The translations under genes and the position numbers were made by a program. Shown here one piece after another: positions 16,015-25,905 of a stretch of DNA of 63,245 nucleotides (position 1 is the first letter of the stretch; the number at the start of each line of letters is the position of its first letter). Source of the stretch: Deltaproteobacteria bacterium (lineage in GTDB: Bacteria > Desulfobacterota > Desulfobulbia > Desulfobulbales > Desulfurivibrionaceae); the NCBI GenBank assembly GCA_021802775.1, contig JAJZRJ010000013.1, positions 1 through 63,245 of the forward strand, in the 5' to 3' direction. The notes under the pieces were generated by a model. The model was given only the letters and a program-made list of their open reading frames with translations. It ran no database searches and was not told the origin of the DNA.

Positions 16015-17262
16015 ATGGCGACGGAGATGGTTGTGCATGGCCTGGAATGGACGTCAAAGGAGCTGTTTGTCTATCCGAATGAGTTTATTTACTGGACCAT
16101 TCAGATTGTCATGTATCCTTACATGACCGGCCTGGTGGCGGGAGCCTTTGTCTTGTCCTCGCTGTACCACGTCTTCGGCCAGAAAGACCTGAAGGATCTG
16201 GCGCGATTTTCCCTGGTGTTTTCCCTGGCGTTGCTGCCTGCGGCGTTGCTGCCTTTGATGTTTCATCTGCAACAACCCTGGCGTGGCCCCCAGATCTTTT
16301 TTACCCCGCATTTCACTTCGGCCATCGCCGCCTTCGGTATCGTGTTTTCCACCTACGGCATGATCGTGGTCAGCGAAATCTGGTTTGTCTATCGGCGGTT
16401 CATCGTGGAGCAGGTGGCGGTGCTCACCGGCCAGCCTGGGGTGAGCGTAGCGTTGAAGCGCTCTCTGTATCGGCTTCTTTCCCTGGGAGCCCATGACCTG
16501 AGCGCGGAGGCGCTGGCCAAGGATAAAAAAGCGGTAAAACTGCTGGCCGCGGTCGGAATTCCGGTAGCCTGCTTTCTGCATGGCTATGCCGGATTTATTT
16601 TCGGTTCGGTCAAGGCCAATGCCCTGTGGATGTCGCCGCTGATGCCGGTAATCTTCATCATGTCGGCGGTGGTTTCCGGCATCGCCCTCTGTATGTTGAC
16701 TTATATCGTCATCATGGAGTGGCAGAAATTCTGGCGGCGACGCCGCTATGCGGACGGTGTCGCCGAAGCGGCCGCCATCGCCGGCGCGGAACTGGAGGTG
16801 GTCAACAAGGCGGCCCGATATCTGCTCGGCTTTCTGGTGGCCGCCATCAGCCTGGAGTTGCTGGATCTCGTCTTCCGCGGCTATACCGCGATGAAGTCAT
16901 GGGATATCCTGCGTTCGGTCATGTATGGCAAGGATTTTCTCAACATCTTCGTGCTTCAGTACGGGCTCGGCAATCTGGTGCCGTTCGTCTTGATGCTCCT
17001 GCCCAAACGCACCATCGGCCGGACGGTGGTGGCGTTGATGCTCGTTCTCTACGGGGTTTTCATGATGCGGTGGAACGTAGTGATCGGCGGTCAGGCATTT
17101 TCCCTCTCCTTTGCAGGATACATGCACTACCACCTGCCCATCGTTCCGCACGATATCGAGACCTACAAAGAGGGGTTATTCGGGGCGCTTACTGTGGCCG
17201 GCATGCCGTTTTTGTTTTTCTGGGTCATCAACCGGATTCTGCCTTCCATCCGGTATCGTTGA
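16015..17262 (+). CDS. nrfD: NrfD/PsrC-type membrane quinone-interacting subunit
   Basis: A 415-residue protein with about nine or ten hydrophobic helices, the family start with conserved aromatic and acidic residues (ELFVYPNEFIYWTIQIVMYPYMTGL), and the FHLQQPWRG helix end typical of PsrC/NrfD proteins that exchange electrons with menaquinone. It starts 4 bp after the ferredoxin gene. Together the three genes make a quinone/periplasm electron-transfer module. Confidence 0.9.
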   Translation: MATEMVVHGLEWTSKELFVYPNEFIYWTIQIVMYPYMTGLVAGAFVLSSLYHVFGQKDLKDLARFSLVFSLALLPAALLPLMFHLQQPWRGPQIFFTPHFTSAIAAFGIVFSTYGMIVVSEIWFVYRRFIVEQVAVLTGQPGVSVALKRSLYRLLSLGAHDLSAEALAKDKKAVKLLAAVGIPVACFLHGYAGFIFGSVKANALWMSPLMPVIFIMSAVVSGIALCMLTYIVIMEWQKFWRRRRYADGVAEAAAIAGAELEVVNKAARYLLGFLVAAISLELLDLVFRGYTAMKSWDILRSVMYGKDFLNIFVLQYGLGNLVPFVLMLLPKRTIGRTVVALMLVLYGVFMMRWNVVIGGQAFSLSFAGYMHYHLPIVPHDIETYKEGLFGALTVAGMPFLFFWVINRILPSIRYR

Positions 17263-17318
17263 CGGAATGAGGCGCGGCGGCGGGACAGCACGCCGGGAAG
17301 GGCGGGAGTGCCGCCGCG

Positions 17319-17999
17319 TTATTTGCCGGCTCCGCAGTTGGTTTTAAGCGCCGCGATTTCCTTGGCGTAATCCTGCTTGCCAAACACCGCTGAGCCGGCC
17401 ACGAAGATGTTGGCCCCGGCCGCGTAGACCTCGCCGATGGTGGCCGGGGTGATGCCGCCATCCACCTCGATGCCCGCCGCCAGCCCCCGTTGATCGATCA
17501 ACGCCTTCAAGGCCCGCACCTTGTCCAGCGCCGAGGGAATGAAGGACTGCCCGCCAAAGCCGGGGTTGACGCTCATCAGCATCACCAGATCCACTTCTGC
17601 CAACAGATAGTCGAGGGTGGCGAGCGGGGTGGCAGGGTTCAACACCACCCCGCACTTCTTGCCCAGATCGCGGATGCGGCGCACGGTGCGGTGCAGGTGG
17701 TAGCCGGTCTCGACATGCACGGTGATCCAGTCCGCCCCGGCCTCGGCAAAGGCGTCGAGATACCGGTCGGGATTCTCGATCATCAGGTGCACGTCGAGCG
17801 GCAGCCTGGTCACTCTGCGGGCCGCCTGCACCACCAGCGGGCCGATGGTGATGTTCGGCACAAAGTGGCCGTCCATCACGTCGATGTGGATAACCTCGGC
17901 GCCGGCCTGTTCCACGGCGGCGATTTCCTCGCCCAGCCGGGCGAAGTCGGCGGAGAGAATCGAAGGGGCGATCATCAACTGCTGCATGGCATTGGTCAT
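17319..17999 (-). CDS. rpe: Ribulose-phosphate 3-epimerase
   Basis: A 226-residue TIM barrel with the canonical motifs: [13 protein letters not shown] at the N-terminus, [54 protein letters not shown] and IEVDGGI. It interconverts ribulose-5-phosphate and xylulose-5-phosphate. The start overlaps the stop of the upstream M16 peptidase gene (ATGA), so the two are translationally coupled. Confidence 0.97.
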   Translation of the reverse strand: MTNAMQQLMIAPSILSADFARLGEEIAAVEQAGAEVIHIDVMDGHFVPNITIGPLVVQAARRVTRLPLDVHLMIENPDRYLDAFAEAGADWITVHVETGYHLHRTVRRIRDLGKKCGVVLNPATPLATLDYLLAEVDLVMLMSVNPGFGGQSFIPSALDKVRALKALIDQRGLAAGIEVDGGITPATIGEVYAAGANIFVAGSAVFGKQDYAKEIAALKTNCGAGK

Positions 18000-20752
18000 G
18001 GCGGGCTCGTTGCGGGAGGTTCGGGCGCGGCCGAGGGTTCCGGGGAGGTCTCGCGGGCGGCGCTCTCGTTTCCCACGGTGATCATCACGTGGTGGTCGGG
18101 CTGGATGTACTTGCGGGCCACCGCCAGCACCTGGGCGACCGAGACCTGTTCGATGGCCTGCACGTAGCGGCTGCCGTAATCGTCGCCCAGCCCGTAAATC
18201 TCGTTGAGCGCCATTTCCATGGCCTGGGCGTTGTTGGTCTGCAACCCCAACTGGTAGTTGCTGATCAGCACGTTCCTGGCCTTGTCAAGTTCCGCCGGAC
18301 TGATTTCGTTCTCGCGGACGCGGTAGAGTTCCTGCCAGATGGCGCGCGTCGCCGCCTCCTGCTTGTCCGGGCTGGTGCCGATGTAGATGCCGAAGGAGCC
18401 GGTGTCGGTGCCGAAAAGCGAGAAGGAGGAGAGGCTGTAGGCCAGGCTCTGCTTGTCGCGCAGCTCGGTGAAGAGCCGGCCGCTCTGGCCGGAAAGCACG
18501 GTGTCGAGCACTTCAAGGGCGTAGCGGTCCGGGCTGGTCAACGTGGTGCCGAGGAAGCCGACGATGATGTGCACCTGCTCCTTGCTCCGCGGAATCTTGA
18601 CCAGCCGGGGCGAATAAGGGGCTTCCGGCAGCAGTTGGCTTTCTTCGGCGAGGGCCGAGGCCGGTGCCGGCGGCAACGGCCAGTCGCCGAAGAAGCGCTC
18701 CACCTCGGCCTTGATCCGTTCCGCCTTCACGTCGCCGGCCACCGCCAACACCAGCCGGTCGGGCCGCGCGTGTTTCGCATAGATGGCGCGCAACTGTTCG
18801 ACGGTGAAGGAGCGCAGCGCCTCCTCCGAGCCGGCGGTATTGAGGCCGTAGGGATGACCCTGGAAGAGGTGCTTGTTGAACTCGCGGAAGGCCACCGAGG
18901 GCAGGGAGTCTTCCTGGTTTTTGAGCTGGGCCAGGAGTTCGGGCCGCACCTTTTCCGCCTCCTCGGGATCAAAGGCCGGGGTGCGGATGATGTCGCGCAG
19001 CAGCACCAGGCCCTCGTCGCTGAAGCGGGCGAGGAAATCGGCCTTGATGCCGAAGGTGTTCTTGCCGTTGAAGCCGGTGATGCTGCCAGCCATGTCGGCT
19101 ATGGTGCGGGCCAGCTCCTGGGCGTTCATGCGCTCGGTGCCCTTGGGCAGCAGTTCGCTCAAGAAGGCGAAGGCGCCGCTGGTCCGCAAGGTCTCGCTGC
19201 GGAGACCGCCGGGAAAGACCGCCTGCATGGAAACGGTGGGAATCCCCGGATTTTCGCGGATCAGCAGGCGAATGCCGTTCATGAGCCGATAGTTGACCAG
19301 CGTGCCGGCGCCGTTGCCGCGGGTGATGGCGGCCACCGTCGCCTGTTGCTGGCGCGCGCTGGCCTCCGCCTCGGCGATAAGGGCGGTAAGGGTGGCGGCC
19401 GGCAGCGTCACCCCGCCCTCGTCAGGCGTGATGAAGCCGACGGTGAGCCGGGAGGGCTGAAGGTACTTGCTTGCCACCCGCTGCACATCCTCGCGGGTCA
19501 CGGCGCGCATCTGGTTGAGGTATTCCTCTTCCCGCGGGTCGCCGGTCAGCATCTCGAAGGAGCCCAGTACCCGGGCCTGGCCCTCGGCCTTTTCCAGGTT
19601 GAAGACAAAGTCGCTCTCGAGGTTCCGCTTGGCGCGGGCGAGTTCTTCGGCGCTGACCAGGGTGGTTCGCATCCGGAAGACCTCGGTCAGCGCCCCCTTG
19701 AGCGCGGCCTGGGCGTTAGGCGCATCGAGTACGGCGGTAATCTCCAGCAGCCCCGGATCGCGCGGGGTAAAGGCCGAGGCATCGATGCGGTAGACCAGCC
19801 CCTGTTCGTTGCGCAGGGCCTCGTAGAGCCGGGAGACCTCGCCGTTGCCGAGGATATGGGCCAGCACGTCGAGCGCCGGGGTGTCCGGGTGGGCAAAGGC
19901 GGCAATGGGGAAGGAGATGGCGAGATGGGTCTGGTTGATGGCGTCGGTTTTGAGGAAGGCTCGCGGCGCCTGCTGCACCGGCTCCTGCGCCATCTCCGGG
20001 GCGGGTGTTCCCTTGCGCGGCAGTTTGCCCAGCGTATCGGCCACCTGCTGCATGATCTCGCCCGCCGCTACGTCGCCGACCACCACCACGGTGAAATTTT
20101 CCGGGATATAATGGTTGGCCAGGTAGGCGAGGATGTCGTCGCGGCCGATGGCGGTCACGCTCTCCTCGCTGCCGCTGATCGGCAGGCGATAGGGGTGGGT
20201 GGTGTAGGCCGTGGCCATCAGCTCTTCATAGAGCCGGATGCTGGGCCGGTCCCGGCGCATGCGGATCTCTTCCAGCACCACCAACTTCTCACGCTCCAGT
20301 TCCGCGGGGTCGAAAGTGGAGTTGAGCACCGCGTCGGTGAGCACCGCCAGCGCCGTGGGCCAGTGCCGGGCGGTGAGCGTGGCGTGGTAGACCGTGTATT
20401 CGTAAGAAGTATAGGCGTTGATGCGGCCGCCCACCGCCTCGATCTCGCCGGCCACCTGGCCCGGCGGCCGGGTCGGGGTGCCCTTGAAGATCATGTGTTC
20501 GATGAGATGGGTGATGCCTGCTTCCTTGGGCGACTCGTAAATGCTGCCGGCCTTGACCCAGAGCTGCACCGTGGCGACGTGAGTCCCCGGCGTCTCTTTG
20601 ACGATCACCGAGAGGCCGTTCGGCAGGCGGGCCTTGTGGAGGTGGGGGGCGATTTCCTTGGCAACGAGAGGCGTCTGCATGGCGGCAATGATACCAGGGA
20701 TCAGGAAAAGAAGAAACAGTTTCAGCCGGAAGAAGGCGGGGTGTCGGTTCAT
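17996..20752 (-). CDS. M16-family zinc metallopeptidase (insulinase/pitrilysin type), exported
   Basis: The ATG at 20752 gives 918 residues with a signal peptide ([20 protein letters not shown]). The first half contains the inverted zinc motif H-L-I-E-H in [16 protein letters not shown], with the distal glutamate region following. The second half is a catalytically silent M16 repeat ([14 protein letters not shown] lacks the HxxEH). Two tandem peptidase-like halves in one chain match the pitrilysin-size group. It is probably a periplasmic protein-quality or peptide-clearing enzyme. The upstream frame extension to 21067 is antisense to lgt and is rejected. Confidence 0.92.
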   Translation of the reverse strand: MNRHPAFFRLKLFLLFLIPGIIAAMQTPLVAKEIAPHLHKARLPNGLSVIVKETPGTHVATVQLWVKAGSIYESPKEAGITHLIEHMIFKGTPTRPPGQVAGEIEAVGGRINAYTSYEYTVYHATLTARHWPTALAVLTDAVLNSTFDPAELEREKLVVLEEIRMRRDRPSIRLYEELMATAYTTHPYRLPISGSEESVTAIGRDDILAYLANHYIPENFTVVVVGDVAAGEIMQQVADTLGKLPRKGTPAPEMAQEPVQQAPRAFLKTDAINQTHLAISFPIAAFAHPDTPALDVLAHILGNGEVSRLYEALRNEQGLVYRIDASAFTPRDPGLLEITAVLDAPNAQAALKGALTEVFRMRTTLVSAEELARAKRNLESDFVFNLEKAEGQARVLGSFEMLTGDPREEEYLNQMRAVTREDVQRVASKYLQPSRLTVGFITPDEGGVTLPAATLTALIAEAEASARQQQATVAAITRGNGAGTLVNYRLMNGIRLLIRENPGIPTVSMQAVFPGGLRSETLRTSGAFAFLSELLPKGTERMNAQELARTIADMAGSITGFNGKNTFGIKADFLARFSDEGLVLLRDIIRTPAFDPEEAEKVRPELLAQLKNQEDSLPSVAFREFNKHLFQGHPYGLNTAGSEEALRSFTVEQLRAIYAKHARPDRLVLAVAGDVKAERIKAEVERFFGDWPLPPAPASALAEESQLLPEAPYSPRLVKIPRSKEQVHIIVGFLGTTLTSPDRYALEVLDTVLSGQSGRLFTELRDKQSLAYSLSSFSLFGTDTGSFGIYIGTSPDKQEAATRAIWQELYRVRENEISPAELDKARNVLISNYQLGLQTNNAQAMEMALNEIYGLGDDYGSRYVQAIEQVSVAQVLAVARKYIQPDHHVMITVGNESAARETSPEPSAAPEPPATSPP

Positions 20753-20796
20753 GCGGGCGGCTCCAGCAGAGAGGGGGTTCCGGTAACAGGCCGGTA

Positions 20797-21594
20797 TCAT
20801 GGCGTGGCCTTGGCAAGCGGCCGGCGGAGAAGGAGCAGCAGTCCGGCCGCGATCATCAGCCCGCTTAAGAGCTGACCCATGGTGAGCAGGTCGAAGAGGA
20901 AGCCGAGCTGGGCATCGGGTTCGCGGAAGAATTCCACCACCGTGCGGATTACGCCGTAGCCGATGAGAAAGAGGGCGAGCAGGCTGCCGCGTTGCCAACT
21001 CCGTTGCCAGTAGGCGTTTTTCGCGCTCCACAGCAGGGTAAAGAGCACTACCCCCTCCAACAGGCATTCATAAAGCTGGGAGGGATGGCGGGGCAGCGGC
21101 CCGCCCTGGGGAAAGACCATGGCCCACGGCACGTCGGCGATGCGGCCGAAGAGTTCGCCGTTGATGAAGTTGCCGAGCCGTCCTAGCCCCAAACCGATGG
21201 GGGTGGTGACGATGTAGACGTCGGCGGTCTGGAGAAAATCGAGGCCGGCCCGGCGGCAGTAGAGGTAGCCGCCGACGAGCAGGCCGATGAGCGCACCGTG
21301 GAACGACATGCCACCCTGCCAGGTGGCCGGGATCTCCAACGGGTGGGCGAGGTAATAGGCCGGATTGTAGAAGAGCACGTAGCCGAGCCGGGCGCCGAGC
21401 ACCAGGCTGACGATGAGCGCCAGGTTCAGGTTCTCGAAGTGCTCGCCCAGGCGGGTGAGACGATATTTTTTGATCTGGCGGTGCACCAGGAGGTAGGAGG
21501 CGGCAAAGCCGAGCACGTACATGAGGCCGTACCAGCGGACCTGGAGCGGTCCGAACTGGACGATGACCGGATCAATGGCAGGATAGGGCAGCAT
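20797..21594 (-). CDS. lgt: Prolipoprotein diacylglyceryl transferase
   Basis: A 265-residue polytopic protein with the Lgt signatures: RWYGLMYVLGF, GARLGYVLFYNP, GGMSFHGALIG, and GLGLGRLGNFINGELFGR, then RHPSQLYE. It attaches diacylglycerol to lipobox cysteines, as needed for the lipoproteins at 9364 and 29316. It lies 44 bp upstream of the peptidase gene on the same strand. Confidence 0.97.
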   Translation of the reverse strand: MLPYPAIDPVIVQFGPLQVRWYGLMYVLGFAASYLLVHRQIKKYRLTRLGEHFENLNLALIVSLVLGARLGYVLFYNPAYYLAHPLEIPATWQGGMSFHGALIGLLVGGYLYCRRAGLDFLQTADVYIVTTPIGLGLGRLGNFINGELFGRIADVPWAMVFPQGGPLPRHPSQLYECLLEGVVLFTLLWSAKNAYWQRSWQRGSLLALFLIGYGVIRTVVEFFREPDAQLGFLFDLLTMGQLLSGLMIAAGLLLLLRRPLAKATP

Positions 21595-21707
21595 GGCGTC
21601 TGTATCTGGTTCTGCCGGCCTAGGGCGGCCGGCTGGTTGTCAAACCGGGGCGAACCCGGTATCATCAGCAAACCACCTTATGATGCTCAAAAGCACGATA
21701 TTTGGCA

Positions 21708-23378
21708 ATGAAAATAACCCTGCTCGCTGTCAATGCCCGCTATACCCACTCCGCCCCGGCGCTGTTCTATGTCCGCAATGCGCTGGCGGCACGGCTGTCC
21801 GAGGCGATAATCCGTTTAAAGCAGCACACCATCAACGACCCCTACCACGAGACCCTGCTCACCGTTGCCGCGGACCAGCCGGACGCTTTTTTCGTCTCCG
21901 CCTATATCTGGAGCGCTGCCTTTCTGCGGCGGCTGCTCATCGACCTGCGTCAGCTCTTCCCGCAAACCCCGCTGGTGATCGGTGGGCCGCAGGCGCCGTG
22001 GCTCGATTTGCCGCCCGGTGTGGGCGCCACCGTGGTGCACGGCCCGGTGGAGGGATTGCCGGAGGGGTTTTACACCGACTTGGTTGCCGGCCGCCTTGCC
22101 TCGACATATCACGGCGACCGCTCCGCCGCCTTTGCCATGCCGTACCGGGACGAGGATTTTAGCGGCGAACTCCGCCACCGCCACATCTATTACGAATCCT
22201 CGCGCGGCTGCCCCTTTGCCTGTTCTTATTGCCTCTCGGCCGCCCAGCGCGGGGTGCAGCAGCAGGAGCTGGGGATGGTGCTCGCCGAACTTGGCCGGAT
22301 TCTCGCCCACCGGCCGCGGATGCTCCGCTTTGTGGACCGCACCTTCAACGCCGACCCGGAGCGGGCCCTGGCCATCTGGCGTTTTCTGGCCGCCCAGCCG
22401 GGGGAGACCCTCTGCCACTTCGAGATCGCGCCGGACCTTTTCACCACAGAGATGCTCGATTTTCTGCGCACCGTGCCGCCCGGCCGTTTCCAGTTCGAGA
22501 TCGGCCTGCAATCGACCCACGGCCCGGCCCTCGCCGCCATCAACCGCCGGGTGGACCTGGCGCGGGCCATGACCAACCTGCGGGCGCTGGTGGCCATGAA
22601 GACCATCCACCTGCATCTCGATCTCATCCTTGGCCTGCCGTTTGAGACCAGGGAGAGCTTCCGGCAGTCGTTCAACGAGGCCTTTGCCCTCGCCCCCCAT
22701 TACCTCCAGATGGGGCTGCTCAAGGTGCTGCCCGGCACCCCCCTGGCGGATAAAGCAGAGGAGTACGGCCTCGTTGCCGGCGCCGAGCCGCCCTATGGCC
22801 TGCTGGCCAACCGCTGGCTCGATCATGCCGCGCTCAGTGAACTTTACTGGTTCGGCGAGATTGTGGAGGCCTTCGGCAACAACCGCTATTTTTGCGCCCT
22901 GTTCGGGTATTTCCGGCAACAGGAACCCGATCCCTTTGCCTTCTTTATGGAACTGCTCGCGCAGTGCCGCGCGGCAAGACGCTTTGGCCACGCCAAAACG
23001 CAGGAGGCGCTCAGCGCCGTGCTGGCGGAACTGGCCGCCACGAGGCGGGACCGCGCGTTGTTTCTTGATCTCCTGCGCTATGACTGGCTGGCCTGCGGCC
23101 ACCGTTTTGTGCCTGCCCACCTGGAGCCGCTGCCGCTGAAAGAGACTCGCGACCACATATGGCACTCCCTCCCGGCGGACTCTCCGCCGTTTTTCACCCC
23201 GCAAACCCGCAGCGAGTTCTTCAAGCGCGCGGTCTTTGCGTCATTTGGCCGGGAGTTGCTTGCAACGGTGGGTTTTGCCGATCCGCCCGCCCGCGGAGTG
23301 CTCTGCTTCCTGCCCGAGCAGGAGAAGGGCGTGGCGCCTCGTCAGCGCATCGTGCTGCTGCCAGAAGCTGGCGCCTGA
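21708..23378 (+). CDS. B12-binding-domain radical SAM protein (DUF4080 type)
   Basis: A 556-residue protein from the ATG at 21708. An N-terminal Rossmann-like cobalamin-binding domain is followed by a radical SAM core with C-P-F-A-C-S-Y-C, the CxxxCxxC cluster motif, at RGCPFACSYCLSA. C-terminally it carries the DUF4080 extension. The substrate is unknown. It may work with the toroid protein encoded 60 bp downstream on the same strand. Confidence 0.88.
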   Translation: MKITLLAVNARYTHSAPALFYVRNALAARLSEAIIRLKQHTINDPYHETLLTVAADQPDAFFVSAYIWSAAFLRRLLIDLRQLFPQTPLVIGGPQAPWLDLPPGVGATVVHGPVEGLPEGFYTDLVAGRLASTYHGDRSAAFAMPYRDEDFSGELRHRHIYYESSRGCPFACSYCLSAAQRGVQQQELGMVLAELGRILAHRPRMLRFVDRTFNADPERALAIWRFLAAQPGETLCHFEIAPDLFTTEMLDFLRTVPPGRFQFEIGLQSTHGPALAAINRRVDLARAMTNLRALVAMKTIHLHLDLILGLPFETRESFRQSFNEAFALAPHYLQMGLLKVLPGTPLADKAEEYGLVAGAEPPYGLLANRWLDHAALSELYWFGEIVEAFGNNRYFCALFGYFRQQEPDPFAFFMELLAQCRAARRFGHAKTQEALSAVLAELAATRRDRALFLDLLRYDWLACGHRFVPAHLEPLPLKETRDHIWHSLPADSPPFFTPQTRSEFFKRAVFASFGRELLATVGFADPPARGVLCFLPEQEKGVAPRQRIVLLPEAGA

Positions 23379-23438
23379 CTTTCGCGACCGCAGCTGCTAT
23401 GCTGGCATCAGCGGCAGATGCCGGGCAGGGAGGGAGAG

Positions 23439-24227
23439 ATGGCTCGCACAGTTGATTATGTGAAGCTGGTTGAGTTTGTCGCCGAGCGGCGCAAGGCCAC
23501 CGGCGGCTACGGTGCCACCCATGAACTGCCCGCCACGGTGGAGGACACCTACGAAGCGGTGGAGCTGTTTGCCGCCGTAAGCGGTCGTGCCCCCGTGCCT
23601 GAGCCACCGACCGGCGATACCGCCCTGGCCGGGTATCTTGGCCGGGTGCGGACCCGGCCGTGGCTGGGGTTGGCCACCACCTTCCAGGTGCTCGCCACCT
23701 GCCGGCGGTTGCGGTTAGCGGTGGAGGCGGAGCGGGCGCGGCACTATGCCGCGGCTGCCATCGCCACCACCCCGTCGCTGGAGACCAGCTACTATGTGGC
23801 CCGGCTGGCCCACGAGGTGATGGGCAGCGCGGTGGCGGAGTGGCTGGGACCGGCGCCGGTGCTGGTGCTGCCGGAACGCCGGGCGGTGGACCATGTCCGG
23901 ATGCTGCTCACGGTCAAAGCACTCCTGGGCCAGCCGGTGGCTGAGGCGGCCGAACTGGCCGAGTGGCTTAGGCAGAGCCAGAACGGCGATGGTGGCTTTG
24001 GCTTTTTTCCCGGCACCACCTCGTTCATCGAAAACTGCCATGGTGCCCTGGCCGCGCTCTCCCTGCTCGATACGCAACCGGCGGACCCGGCGGCGGCCCG
24101 CGCTTTTGTGATCTCCTGCCAGACCGGCGCCGGCGGTTTTGCCCGCAACCCCGGGGCGGCCCCCTTCCTCGACGCGAGCTGGCATGCCATCCGCGCCCTC
24201 GCGTTGCTGGAGGCGATGGCCTACTAA
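23439..24227 (+). CDS. Prenyltransferase/squalene-cyclase-repeat protein
   Basis: Start chosen at the ATG behind a GGGAGGGAGAG ribosome site; 262 residues. It contains two clear alpha/alpha-toroid repeats, QNGDGGFGFFPGTTSFIENCH and CQTGAGGFARNPGAAPFLDAS, each with the QxxxGGF signature, plus a degenerate N-terminal repeat (RKATGGYGAT). It lacks a DxDD cyclase acid motif and is much shorter than a hopene cyclase, so it may be a scaffold or peptide-modifying partner. It is downstream of the radical SAM gene and its stop overlaps the convergent dehydrogenase stop. Confidence 0.75.
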   Translation: MARTVDYVKLVEFVAERRKATGGYGATHELPATVEDTYEAVELFAAVSGRAPVPEPPTGDTALAGYLGRVRTRPWLGLATTFQVLATCRRLRLAVEAERARHYAAAAIATTPSLETSYYVARLAHEVMGSAVAEWLGPAPVLVLPERRAVDHVRMLLTVKALLGQPVAEAAELAEWLRQSQNGDGGFGFFPGTTSFIENCHGALAALSLLDTQPADPAAARAFVISCQTGAGGFARNPGAAPFLDASWHAIRALALLEAMAY

Positions 24228-25369
24228 ACCGCCAGCTGCAGAATCTCGCCGATGGCCGCCGGGGTATAGAGTTCGGCGATGCCCCACTGCCGGGCCAGGC
24301 CATGGGCATTCTCGCTGATTATGGGAATATCGCGGGCTGGAATCCCCACCTCGCCCAAGCGTACCGGCGCCTTGATCTCGCGGAACCATTCCTCCAAGGC
24401 ATTAATACCGGCCGCCGGAGTCGGCAAGCCGAAGAGTTCCCGGCTGCAACGGGTGAACTGCTCAGGGTTGCGGCTGTGATACCAGCGCATCCAGGCCGGG
24501 ATGACGATGGCAAGCCCGGCGCCGTGCGGGATGTTGTAGAGGGCGGAGAGCGAGTGCTCGATCATGTGATTGGGAAAGGAGTAGGGGCCGATGCCCGCCG
24601 GGGTCAGGCCGTTCAGGGCCAGGGTGGCGGCCCACATGAAGCTGGCCCGCGCCTCGGCGTGGTTGGGATTTTGCAGGATGAGGTCGGTGGTCTCCATCAC
24701 CGTTTTGACGATGCTCTCCACCAACCGGTCCTGCAATCGGGTGCCGGGCTGCTTGGTGCAGTAGCCTTCGAGCACGTGGGCAATGGCGTCCACCGCGCTG
24801 TAAGCGGTGTAGTCGGGCGGCACCGTGTGGGTGAGCACCGGGTTCAAAATCGAGACCCGCGGGTGCACATGGATGGAGGCGATGTTGTATTTCTGGCGGG
24901 TCGCCTCGTTGGTGAGCACCGCGTTCCTGTTCATCTCGCTGCCGGTGGCGGCGATGGTCATGATGGCAAAGACCGGCAGCGCGGCAGTTACCTCCCGGCC
25001 GGTGAAAAACTCCCAGACATCGATTTCGGTTGTCGCGCCCACGGCAATGGCTTTGGCCTCATCGAGCACCGAGCCGCCGCCCACCGCCAGGATCGCCTCC
25101 ACCGCTTCCTTTTTTGCCAGTGCCACGCCTTGGCGGGCATGGGAGAGCATCGGGTTGGAGACCACACCCTCCAGGGCGACAAAGGTGATCCCGGCCGCGG
25201 TGAGGCAGGCTATCACGCGATCAAGCAGGCCGCTTTTCTTGGCCGATCCCTGCCCCGAAAGGAGCAGCACTTTTTTGATGCCGGCGGCCGCGAGTTCTTG
25301 CCCGATCTGCTGTTCCGTGTCGGCGCCGAAAATGATCTTGGTGGGATTGTGGAAGGTGAAGTCATACAT
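24224..25369 (-). CDS. Iron-containing alcohol dehydrogenase (BDH-like)
   Basis: A 381-residue group III alcohol dehydrogenase. It has the NAD(P)-binding GGGSVLDEAKAIA, the ATGSEMNRNAVLTNE segment, and metal ligands in DAIAHVLEGY, FPNHMIEHSLSALYNIPHGAGLAIVIPAWM. It most resembles butanol or lactaldehyde-type dehydrogenases that reduce aldehydes or oxidise alcohols in the cytoplasm. It is alone on its strand. Confidence 0.93.
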   Translation of the reverse strand: MYDFTFHNPTKIIFGADTEQQIGQELAAAGIKKVLLLSGQGSAKKSGLLDRVIACLTAAGITFVALEGVVSNPMLSHARQGVALAKKEAVEAILAVGGGSVLDEAKAIAVGATTEIDVWEFFTGREVTAALPVFAIMTIAATGSEMNRNAVLTNEATRQKYNIASIHVHPRVSILNPVLTHTVPPDYTAYSAVDAIAHVLEGYCTKQPGTRLQDRLVESIVKTVMETTDLILQNPNHAEARASFMWAATLALNGLTPAGIGPYSFPNHMIEHSLSALYNIPHGAGLAIVIPAWMRWYHSRNPEQFTRCSRELFGLPTPAAGINALEEWFREIKAPVRLGEVGIPARDIPIISENAHGLARQWGIAELYTPAAIGEILQLAV

Positions 25370-25483
25370 AGGGAACCTCCGTCAAGTTTTGCTGGTCGAC
25401 GGCCGAAAAGGATGCTGGAAAGGGGGCGCGGCCGCCACGGCTGTATCATGGTCGCTCAGCCGCCATCACGCAAGGAAAAAGCG

Positions 25484-25795
25484 ATGCGCGTCATGCTGTC
25501 GGGATCTCTGTGGGTTGCCCTGCTGTGGCCGGCGATGGTGGCGGCCGGAGGCGCCGAGCCGGCCTATGGCCTCGGCGAGCCCGAGCCGTTGGACAGCCTT
25601 GTTGTCGCGGCGCCGGAGACCACGGCGGCCGCTATCGTCGAGTCCGCCATCCCAGCGCCACCTCCTGCCGTGCCCCATGCCACGGCCCCGCAACCATTTC
25701 GCATCCGTTTGGCCGGCACGCCGGTTCTTGTCGCCCGCGACGCCACCCCGCACACCAGCGGCCTGCGTTACCAGCCTTCCACGATTCCTCGCTAG
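25484..25795 (+). CDS. Small secreted protein of unknown function
   Basis: A 103-residue protein from the ATG following AAGGAAAAAGCG. A classical signal peptide (LWVALLWPAMVAAGGA) precedes an Ala/Pro-rich mature chain. No domain recognised. It lies 110 bp before the efflux adaptor gene on the same strand, so a link with that operon is possible but unsupported. Confidence 0.55.
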   Translation: MRVMLSGSLWVALLWPAMVAAGGAEPAYGLGEPEPLDSLVVAAPETTAAAIVESAIPAPPPAVPHATAPQPFRIRLAGTPVLVARDATPHTSGLRYQPSTIPR

Positions 25796-25905
25796 TTGTT
25801 CCTGCCGGAATCTTTGGCCACTCCGTGGCGCGTCTTTTCGCTCTATGGTAAAAGGAGGAGAGCGCCTGACGGCGTTTGCGTGCAGGCCTTGCCGGAAGGA
25901 GAGCC

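Noticed and set aside
18089-20875. Very long open frame on the plus strand opposite the M16 peptidase
   Set aside because: Low-complexity Gly/Val/Arg composition typical of the antisense of a GC-rich gene; the minus-strand frame has a zinc motif and signal peptide.
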